From assembly GCA_965116555.1 (NCBI GenBank), contig OZ220698.1, forward strand, positions 868,001 through 932,000: a stretch of DNA of 64,000 nt. Reading direction: 5' to 3'. A program made the position numbers and the translations under genes. The notes below the pieces were generated by a model, which was not told where the DNA came from, did not search any database, and saw nothing but the letters and a program-made list of their open reading frames with translations. Below, piece by piece: positions 54,179-61,018 of this stretch (its first letter is position 1; every line of letters begins with the position of its first letter). This DNA comes from DAOUJH01 sp965116555. GTDB lineage: Bacteria > Chloroflexota > Dehalococcoidia > Lucifugimonadales > QGNO01.

Positions 54179-55134
54179 GAACTGCTGATCCTGGGGTCGA
54201 GCCAGCCATGCGCCAAGTCGACGATGAGATTTATAACGATGAACGCGGCGGCGAATATGAAAACCAGGGCCTGAACTGCCGTGTAGTCGCGTACCGTGAT
54301 GGACTCGATCAGATAGGAGCCGATGCCGGGGACGGAAAAGACGCGCTCCATCACCACCGCGCCGCCCAGCAGTGTGCCAAAGGAGAGGCTGGCTATGGTA
54401 AGAACGGGAAGCAGCGAGTTCTTGAGTGCGTGGCGCAGGACTATTTGCCGCTCAGAGAAGCCCTTGGCCCTGGCGACTCTTATGTAGTCCTCATTGATGA
54501 CTTCCAGCATGGTGGAGCGGGTCATGCGGGCAACGATAGCCATGAGGTGAGAGCCAATGACCAGGGAAGGGAACAGCACCTGGACCAGGTTGGTTCCCGG
54601 ACTGACCCACAGCGGATGATAGCCAAGAGGTGGTATCCAGGTGAAGAGACGGGTTGTCAGAAGCAGGATGACCAGCCCGAGCCAAAAGGAGGGAATCGCC
54701 AGGAACAGTATGCTGGCGATCCTGGCAATGAGATCTGCCCAGGTGTCGCGGCGCAATGCCGAAACGATCCCCAGAGGCAGCCCGGCACCAAAACCGATTG
54801 CCACCGATAGCAGGGCGATCTCCAATGTGATGGGCAGCCGCCTTGCTATCTCGCCTGCCACGGGAAGCCGGTTCAGCATTGAATCGCCAAGGCTGCCCCG
54901 AAAAAGGCCGCCAATCCAATCGATGTACTGGACGTGGAGCGGCCGGTCGGTGCCCAGTTCACGGCGCAGATCGGCAAGCGCCTCAGGGTCCACCTGGGCG
55001 GCTCCCTCTTCTCCGGCAAGGAGGGCATAGGCAATGTCGCCCGGTATCACGCGCATCACGACAAATACCAGGATAGTGGCCCCAATCAGCGTGGGTATGG
55101 CTATCAGCAACCGGCGGACGATCAAGTTCTGCAT
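54175..55134 (-). CDS. dppB: Dipeptide/oligopeptide ABC permease, DppB type
   Basis: A 319-residue permease beginning MQNLIVRRLLIAIPTLIGATILVFVVMRVIPGD, the usual DppB/OppB N-terminus. It has the ELGTDRPLHVQYIDWIGGLFRGSLGDS segment and the EAA loop RVARAKGFSERQIVLRHALKNSLLPVLT. It pairs with DppC and lies 28 bases after the solute-binding lipoprotein gene on the same strand, so binding protein, DppB and DppC form one operon. Confidence 0.9.
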   Translation of the reverse strand: MQNLIVRRLLIAIPTLIGATILVFVVMRVIPGDIAYALLAGEEGAAQVDPEALADLRRELGTDRPLHVQYIDWIGGLFRGSLGDSMLNRLPVAGEIARRLPITLEIALLSVAIGFGAGLPLGIVSALRRDTWADLIARIASILFLAIPSFWLGLVILLLTTRLFTWIPPLGYHPLWVSPGTNLVQVLFPSLVIGSHLMAIVARMTRSTMLEVINEDYIRVARAKGFSERQIVLRHALKNSLLPVLTIASLSFGTLLGGAVVMERVFSVPGIGSYLIESITVRDYTAVQALVFIFAAAFIVINLIVDLAHGWLDPRISSS

Positions 55135-55162
55135 GCTTCAGCCTTTGAGCACACCCAACGGC

Positions 55163-56836
55163 CTATGGAGAATCTTTCCACACGCGCTCCAGCCGTTCGT
55201 CCGTGTAAGAGGTGAGGCCTATGGGCACGTCTTTGACGTGGGAGTAGTGGTTCTTGGTGAGGTTGTGTACGGCGGTAGGAATAATGGGAAGGTCTTCGTA
55301 GATGATCCGTTCCATCTCCAAGACCAAAGAACGACGTTTGTCTCTATCCAACTCCGTTGACTGCTGTGAGTACAGCTCATCGATGCGAGGGTTACTGTAG
55401 CCGAGCCAGTTGCGCGAAGCGCCGGTGATGAAGTAGCCGCCGAACAACTCGTCCGGGTCGCCGGTGGTAAGGCAGAAGTAGTAGGACATGATATCGTAGT
55501 CCAGCGACTCGCCGGCGGGGAAGAGCTGAGCACGGTCGACAAGCGTCACGCTGGCTTCGATGCCAAGCTTGGCCAGCTCGCCGGTAAAGAATTCGGACTG
55601 CCTGGGGTAGATGCCGGAGTTACGACTGAGGAGGTCGACGCTGAGGCCGTCAGGGTGGAGTTCCCGCACAATGCGACGGGCTTCGGCCAGGTCCTCATCT
55701 TTGGGTTGACGGAAGCCGGGCATTTCCCATATCTCGCCTGCGGTGAGGCCCCAACCGCCGGTATCCAAGTAGAGCGACGCTTCGGCGTTGCCGTTGTGCA
55801 GCACTTCTATGTAAGCCTTACGGTCTATGCCCAGATTGATGGCGCGACGGAGTTGCGGATTGTCAAAGGGTGGTCTGTTGGCATTCAGCAGCAGGCCTTG
55901 GGGAGCGCAGTAGGTGGAGTAGGGGCGGACAACTATCCGGTTGTTCGCCACCATCTCGTCCACCACCGGCCTGTTGCTGAGGCTCCAAGAAGCGCGGTTC
56001 AACTCAACCCTGCCGGTGATGAACGCCACCTCCGAGGCGGCGAAGTCGCGGCTGAGAAAGAGTTGGATGCCGTCCAGATAGGGGAGACCTTCCTTGAAGT
56101 AGGCAGGGTTGCGTTCGTACTCCCACATTGCGCCGCGCTCCATGCTCTTTATGCGGAACGGGCCCGAGCCGTGCGGCATCTGCTGCAGGTCTTCCTGGCT
56201 GGTACCTTCCGGCATGATGGCGGCGAACCCGGTGGCAAGAAATGAGTGCAAAGAGGCGGAGGGAGTCTCCAGGTGAAGCCGCACCGTGTGATCGTCTACC
56301 ACCTCTACGCCATTGTCGGGACGTGCAGTGCTAATGAACTCCTTGATGGGGCCTACGCGGGACGAAACCCTGCCGTCCACCAGTCCCATGATCTTTTCCA
56401 AGCTGTACTTGACATCTCCGGCGGTTAGGGGAGTTCCGTCGTGGAACAGCACGTCGTCTCTGAGGAAGTAGGTGATGGTGCGCCCGTCGCCGGAAACCTG
56501 AAAGGTATCGGCAACGTCAGTTTCGATGATATTGCCATCGGGGTTCCATACCAGGTTGTTATACAGCTTGGAGTTATGCACGTTGTCCGGGCTGGCCGCC
56601 GCATTATGAGGATCGAAACTTACCGGGTCGGTGATGCTCATCTGTCGGAGCACACCGCCCGTTACAGGAGACCCTGAACCAGCCGGAGACGGGGCGTCGC
56701 TGCCGGCGGCTGATGGAGTAGCCTGTAGGGTAGGGGTAGCCGTGGGCGACGCCGTAGAAGAGCACGACACTGCCAGCACAGCGGCGGCAATGGCCATCGC
56801 GGTCAGAAGATAACGGGGCGCGTTTGCTGATCTCAT
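55163..56836 (-). CDS. Family 5 extracellular solute-binding lipoprotein
   Basis: A 557-residue SBP_bac_5 protein. The start at ATG 56836 gives a lipoprotein signal (MRSANAPRYLLTAMAIAAAVLAVSC). A short Thr/Pro/Ala linker and the binding domain follow, with SFDPHNAAASPDNVHNSKLYNNLVW, FFLRDDVLFHDGTPLTAGDVKYSLEKI-like and NPAYFKEGLPYLDGIQL motifs. It captures peptides or other solutes outside the membrane and delivers them to DppB/DppC. A longer frame from 56920 adds 28 residues before the signal and is rejected. It is the first gene of its operon. Confidence 0.9.
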   Translation of the reverse strand: MRSANAPRYLLTAMAIAAAVLAVSCSSTASPTATPTLQATPSAAGSDAPSPAGSGSPVTGGVLRQMSITDPVSFDPHNAAASPDNVHNSKLYNNLVWNPDGNIIETDVADTFQVSGDGRTITYFLRDDVLFHDGTPLTAGDVKYSLEKIMGLVDGRVSSRVGPIKEFISTARPDNGVEVVDDHTVRLHLETPSASLHSFLATGFAAIMPEGTSQEDLQQMPHGSGPFRIKSMERGAMWEYERNPAYFKEGLPYLDGIQLFLSRDFAASEVAFITGRVELNRASWSLSNRPVVDEMVANNRIVVRPYSTYCAPQGLLLNANRPPFDNPQLRRAINLGIDRKAYIEVLHNGNAEASLYLDTGGWGLTAGEIWEMPGFRQPKDEDLAEARRIVRELHPDGLSVDLLSRNSGIYPRQSEFFTGELAKLGIEASVTLVDRAQLFPAGESLDYDIMSYYFCLTTGDPDELFGGYFITGASRNWLGYSNPRIDELYSQQSTELDRDKRRSLVLEMERIIYEDLPIIPTAVHNLTKNHYSHVKDVPIGLTSYTDERLERVWKDSP

Positions 56837-56946
56837 AAAGGCTATGTTACGGGCAAGCAGGCAGACGGGCAAGCGAGCAGGGGTGGGCACCCCATCATTG
56901 TCATTCTTCGCTCCGCTCAAAATGACAATTCAGCGGCGGCAGCTCC

Positions 56947-56991
56947 TTGACAAGTCTCCAACTCTGGTTTATATTACAAACTACTTTGTAA
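56947..56991 (+). promoter_or_regulatory. Consensus promoter with palindromic operator
   Basis: TTGACA (56947-56952), 17-base spacer, TATATT (56970-56975). A perfect inverted repeat TTACAAA-CTAC-TTTGTAA (56974-56991) overlaps the -10 end and the start site, an ideal place for repression. The downstream operon encodes a winged-helix regulator (57644-57955), the likely binder. Confidence 0.75.
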
Positions 56992-57011
56992 CAACAAATG
57001 GAGGGACTGGC

Positions 57012-57647
57012 ATGCGGAAACAGGACAGCGAAGGGCAGGGGATCACCCCAGAGCAGGGGTGGACTTCAATACACTCAACCTTGGGCAGGTCACACAGCTC
57101 CATGTACATGGCGGGTTGGACCAGCATAATGCTGTTGTGGGGAGCCATCGTAACGGTGGGGTACCTTTCCATGTATAGCGTCGAAACACTGGCGCCGGAG
57201 TTTGCCGCCGACTACCCGTGGTATCCCGGCCCCCTGTGGTTCGGCCTGGTAATCCCGGGCATGATTGGAAGCTCGCTCATCGGCCACCGCGCCAGCAAAC
57301 AGAACGCAAGCGGACCCTCCGCCACAGCGGCAGGACTCCGCGTGTTCGGCTTCTGGATGGCTGTGGTAGCGGCCGCTTTCATCATTCCCGCGGCGTCCGG
57401 CTTGTGGACCGCCGACTCCGATCCAATCGCCATCGCCGGAATAGGAGTCGGCATAGTTGCTCTGGGGTACATTCTGTTCGGCATATTGCACCACCCGGCC
57501 ATTGCCCTGGTAGGTCTAGGCTTCGCCGCATCCTACTACCTGCCCAGGCACTTCGCAGGAGACGCCGCGCCCGTGGTGTCGACAGCGCTCATAATTGTCG
57601 TAGTGGCCGCAGCATGGGTGTGGAGCCGCAAGAGCCGTCTGCCATGA
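57012..57647 (+). CDS. Six-span membrane protein paired with an HTH regulator
   Basis: A 211-residue protein with a hydrophilic N-terminus of about 35 residues and six predicted spans (for example AGWTSIMLLWGAIVTVGYLSMY and ALIIVVVAAAWVW). The start is ATG 57012 behind TGGAGGG; a longer frame from 56844 overlaps the promoter and is rejected. No family was recognised. It overlaps the regulator gene by ATGA, and both are driven from the promoter/operator at 56947-56991. The pairing suggests a small autoregulated membrane response module. Confidence 0.75.
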   Translation: MRKQDSEGQGITPEQGWTSIHSTLGRSHSSMYMAGWTSIMLLWGAIVTVGYLSMYSVETLAPEFAADYPWYPGPLWFGLVIPGMIGSSLIGHRASKQNASGPSATAAGLRVFGFWMAVVAAAFIIPAASGLWTADSDPIAIAGIGVGIVALGYILFGILHHPAIALVGLGFAASYYLPRHFAGDAAPVVSTALIIVVVAAAWVWSRKSRLP

Positions 57648-57955
57648 GTGAGGAATCGGTCGTCCTCAACGAGACGATACACCAGTCCACACGGCTGCGC
57701 ATAATGACGCTGCTGGTGTCCCTTTCCGACTCGGACCGGGTGGCCCATGGCTTTATACAGAATACGTTGGGACTGACCGGCGGCAACCTCACTATCCATC
57801 TGCGCAAGCTGGAGGATGCCGGTTACGTCAACACCACCAAAGAGTTCCTTGAATTGAAGCCCCGCACATGGGTGGAGGCAACGCCCAAGGGCCGCAGAGC
57901 CTTCACCGAGTACCTGGGCAGCCTGGAACGCGCCCTGAACAAGTCCTTTCAATAG
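57644..57955 (+). CDS. Winged helix-turn-helix transcriptional regulator
   Basis: A 103-residue protein of the ArsR/MarR-like winged-helix type: LNETIHQSTRLRIMTLLVSL, then GLTGGNLTIHLRKLEDAGYV (recognition helix), a wing around TTKEFLELKPRTW, and TPKGRRAFTEYLGSLERAL. This form (HTH_34 type) is often encoded next to membrane proteins it controls. It probably represses its own operon through the TTACAAA palindrome upstream. The start overlaps the stop of the membrane protein gene. Confidence 0.85.
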   Translation: MSEESVVLNETIHQSTRLRIMTLLVSLSDSDRVAHGFIQNTLGLTGGNLTIHLRKLEDAGYVNTTKEFLELKPRTWVEATPKGRRAFTEYLGSLERALNKSFQ

Positions 57956-57960
57956 CCTTG

Positions 57961-58629
57961 TCAACTGCTCACTGTCCCGCTGTTCTCGTCCAAGTGACCT
58001 GCGTCATTGAACCTCTCGATACGCCACAGATCCATGTTCGCGAGAGGCGGGCCGTCCAGGTACCAGCTATCCTTGTCGATAGAAAACTCAAACACTGCGG
58101 TGTTGCGGATGCCAAGAGACCATAGACGGTCGGTACCTACAAGGTTGCAGATGACGTAGGACATTATTCCGCCGTGGGAGAACATCAACACGCTGTCCGT
58201 ATTAGCGTGCTCTCGGACAAGGCGGTCCACAACGCGCTGTGCGCGATCAGTCAGCTCAACGTGGGTCTCTGCGCCGCGCACGAAATCGAAGTTGCCGGTT
58301 GCATTGATTTCGCGAGTCGCTTCGGGAATCCGCTCCTCCGCCTCAGCCCATGTTAAACCGGCAATCACGCCAATATTCGTCTCGACTAGGTCGTCCCATG
58401 ACTCTATGGGAACGTCCCAGGTTGACGATGCAATACGCGCCGTCTCCGACGCCCGGCTGAGTGGGCTGGTGTAGATATGGGACGGCATGTACCCCTCTCG
58501 CTCTAGTCTCGACCGTAGACGGTGTGCCTGCGAGCGTCCGGCTTCGGACAAGGGGTAATCTATTCTACCCTGCCAGCGGTTCTCAGAGTTCGCAGTGCTT
58601 TCGGCATGTCGGACAATCATCAAATTCAT
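57961..58629 (-). CDS. Histidine phosphatase (phosphoglycerate mutase-like)
   Basis: A 222-residue protein with the catalytic MIVRHAESTAN (RHG-like, phospho-His), YPLSEAGRSQA, SPLSRASETAR and the second His in FSHGGIMSYVI. This is the cofactor-dependent branch that includes phosphoglycerate mutase and CobC-like or broad phosphatases; the exact substrate is not clear. The start at ATG 58629 is chosen; upstream codons to 58671 do not resemble the family. It is divergent from nuoE. Confidence 0.85.
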   Translation of the reverse strand: MNLMIVRHAESTANSENRWQGRIDYPLSEAGRSQAHRLRSRLEREGYMPSHIYTSPLSRASETARIASSTWDVPIESWDDLVETNIGVIAGLTWAEAEERIPEATREINATGNFDFVRGAETHVELTDRAQRVVDRLVREHANTDSVLMFSHGGIMSYVICNLVGTDRLWSLGIRNTAVFEFSIDKDSWYLDGPPLANMDLWRIERFNDAGHLDENSGTVSS

Positions 58630-58778
58630 AGTGGCGTCGATTACGTTACGGGACTCCCAGAATGATGACAAGCCCAGTCTGATAACTTAGCAACACAGCT
58701 ATGGTTAAATTATTGATAGCTTTTCCAAGATTGTGATAGCATTCTCATACTCTCTTGTGTGGATTTCCTGGATAGCAA

Positions 58779-59279
58779 GTGACTTCTAATAGCAAGGACT
58801 TACGAACCGCAGTAAAGAGCACCCTCATGTCTCACAACGGCGGCACGGTGACTATCCTCTCTTCTCTACTGGCTATAGAGGACTCCATAGGATACATCCC
58901 CAGTGAAGCCATTGAAGAAGTGGCCGACTTCACCAATTCAACGATAAACGACGTCTGGGGAGTTGCCTCTTTCTATACAAACTTCAGATTCACCCCGCCG
59001 GGGGAGCACGTAGTTGAAGTGTGCTGGGGGCCCTCGTGTCACATACTGGGAGCCCAGCGAATTATCAAAGAGGCGCTGGACGCCCTGGGCCTGAGCAGCG
59101 AGGGCGATACCGAAGACGGCAAGTTCACCTTCAAGTACAACACCTGTCTCGCGGCATGCGGACAGGCTCCGGTTATCAGCGTAGACCATCAGCTCATGGG
59201 AAGAATGACGGCTGAAAAGGCAAAGGAACGCATCTCACGTCTCAGAAACTCGGCAAATGGCAACAAAGGATCGACATGA
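58779..59279 (+). CDS. nuoE: NADH-quinone oxidoreductase subunit E (24 kDa, [2Fe-2S])
   Basis: A 166-residue thioredoxin-like ferredoxin. The cluster ligands are CWGPSC (C-x4-C) and CLAAC (C-x3-C), with GYIPSEAIEEVADF and VWGVASFYTNFRF before them. It passes electrons from the NuoF flavin in complex I or in related NAD-linked enzymes. The start is GTG at 58779. The stop overlaps nuoF by 4 bases. The upstream 107 bases to the divergent phosphatase contain a possible TTGATA...TAGCAT promoter near 58714-58743. Confidence 0.9.
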   Translation: MTSNSKDLRTAVKSTLMSHNGGTVTILSSLLAIEDSIGYIPSEAIEEVADFTNSTINDVWGVASFYTNFRFTPPGEHVVEVCWGPSCHILGAQRIIKEALDALGLSSEGDTEDGKFTFKYNTCLAACGQAPVISVDHQLMGRMTAEKAKERISRLRNSANGNKGST

Positions 59280-61018
59280 CCCAGGCCTTTGATGAACTGA
59301 AGCAGCAAGCAAGCGACCACCTGGCTCAGTTGGGATCGAAGCCGCGCGTACGCATAGGCACCGACCTCTCGGGGCTGGCGGCGGGCGCCGGAGAAGTGGT
59401 GGAGGCTTTCCGCAGTGAGGTTGCCTCAAACAAGCTGGACGTAACCATCAGCGAAGTGGGCGGCATCGGCCTGGCCTATGCCGAACCGCTGGTAGACATA
59501 CAGCTTCCATCCCAGCCCCGCATTTTCTACAACAACGTTACCGTTGAGCAGGTGCCCGCGCTGGTCAAAGAGCACCTGATGGGCGGAAAGCCGGCCGAGG
59601 GAGCAATGGCGGTCAGCGGCGACGGCGATTCATCGAACGTGCCAAGCCTGGAAGACCTCCCCATGATGAAGGGGCAGGTGAGAATAGCCCTGCGCAATGC
59701 GGGGCACATCGATCCCACGGATATCTACGAATACATAGCCAGCGGCGGATACAGCGGCCTGGACAAAGCGCTTTCCGGCATGAGTCCGCAGGAGGTCCAG
59801 GAAGAGGTGGCCACGTCCGGGCTACGGGGCAGGGGAGGGGCAGCCTTCCCCACCGCGACCAAGTGGCGCTTCCTCATGGGTTCGCCGGGGCCGGAGAAGT
59901 ACATCCTCTGCAACTGCGAGGAGGGCGACCCCGGCGCCTTCAACGACAAGGGTATCCTGGAGAGCGATCCTCACACACTGATCGAGGGAACGATACTTGC
60001 CGGTTACGCTACCGGATCTTCCCACGGGATAGTGTTCATCCGACACGGGCACGACGTCCCCATAGATCGGACGCGTGAAGCCATCCGCCAAGCGTACGAC
60101 AAGGGTCTGCTGGGGAAGAACATCCTGGGAACGGACTTCAGCTTCGACGTGGAAGTCTCGCTGGTTGGCGAATCATACGTGTCGGGAGAAGAGACCGCGC
60201 TCATGGAATCCGTGGAAGGAAAGCGTGCCATGCCAAGGTACCGTCCTCCGTTCCCCGCCGCCTACGGGGTGTGGGGCAAGCCCAGCAACATAAACAACAT
60301 CAAGACCCTGGCTTACGTGCCTGAGATAGTAGCCAGAGGCGGGGAGTGGTTCGCCGGTATCGGCACGGAGAGAAGCAAGGGCACGGCCATACTCTGCCTC
60401 TCCGGCGCCATAGAGCGTCCCGGCATGATAGAGGTGCCCATGGGCATGACCATACGCGAGGCGGTGGAAGGGCTGGGAGGTGGCGTGCCAGGAGGAGGTT
60501 CGGTCAAGCTATTGCAGACCGGCGGCCCGCTTGGCGGAGTCCTTAGCGGTGAGAAGATGGACATACCCCTGGACTTCGACGCAATGGCCAGGGCGGGCGC
60601 AATACTGGGTTCGGGCGGCATAATTGTGGGAGACGAAAGCGTATGCGCCGTCGACCTAGCCAGGCTTCTGGTAGCCTTCTGTCAATTTGAATCGTGCGGG
60701 AAGTGCTTCCCATGTCGTCTGGGCACCACGCACCTGTTGCAGATACTGGACCGCGTCTGCAGGTTCGAGGCCGGTCCAAGAGACATGGAGCTCATGCAGG
60801 AACTAGGGAGCAACATGGCAGCGGGTTCGCTGTGCGGCCACGGGCAACTTGGGTTCAATCCGATCAAGTCCTCCATAGACTATTTCCCAGACGAGTTCGC
60901 CGCCGTTATGGAGGAGAAGCGATGGCCCGCCGGTGAATACTCCGCCGACTTCTTCATGCCGGATAGGGCAATGAGAGACCAGAACACGGAGACCTTTTCC
61001 TCGCTAAGGAGGGGCTAA
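59276..61018 (+). CDS. nuoF: NADH-quinone oxidoreductase subunit F (NADH/FMN/[4Fe-4S])
   Basis: A 580-residue flavoprotein. Residues 1 to about 130 are a thioredoxin-like extension with no Cys cluster. Then come GLRGRGGAAFPTATKW (NADH site), CNCEEGDPGAFND (FMN site), GESYVSGEETALMESVEG and the [4Fe-4S] set CGKCFPC ... C in SLCGHGQLG. The N-terminal extension makes it HoxF-like and longer than E. coli NuoF. It oxidises NADH and feeds NuoE/NuoG. The following gene starts immediately after its stop. Confidence 0.9.
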   Translation: MTQAFDELKQQASDHLAQLGSKPRVRIGTDLSGLAAGAGEVVEAFRSEVASNKLDVTISEVGGIGLAYAEPLVDIQLPSQPRIFYNNVTVEQVPALVKEHLMGGKPAEGAMAVSGDGDSSNVPSLEDLPMMKGQVRIALRNAGHIDPTDIYEYIASGGYSGLDKALSGMSPQEVQEEVATSGLRGRGGAAFPTATKWRFLMGSPGPEKYILCNCEEGDPGAFNDKGILESDPHTLIEGTILAGYATGSSHGIVFIRHGHDVPIDRTREAIRQAYDKGLLGKNILGTDFSFDVEVSLVGESYVSGEETALMESVEGKRAMPRYRPPFPAAYGVWGKPSNINNIKTLAYVPEIVARGGEWFAGIGTERSKGTAILCLSGAIERPGMIEVPMGMTIREAVEGLGGGVPGGGSVKLLQTGGPLGGVLSGEKMDIPLDFDAMARAGAILGSGGIIVGDESVCAVDLARLLVAFCQFESCGKCFPCRLGTTHLLQILDRVCRFEAGPRDMELMQELGSNMAAGSLCGHGQLGFNPIKSSIDYFPDEFAAVMEEKRWPAGEYSADFFMPDRAMRDQNTETFSSLRRG

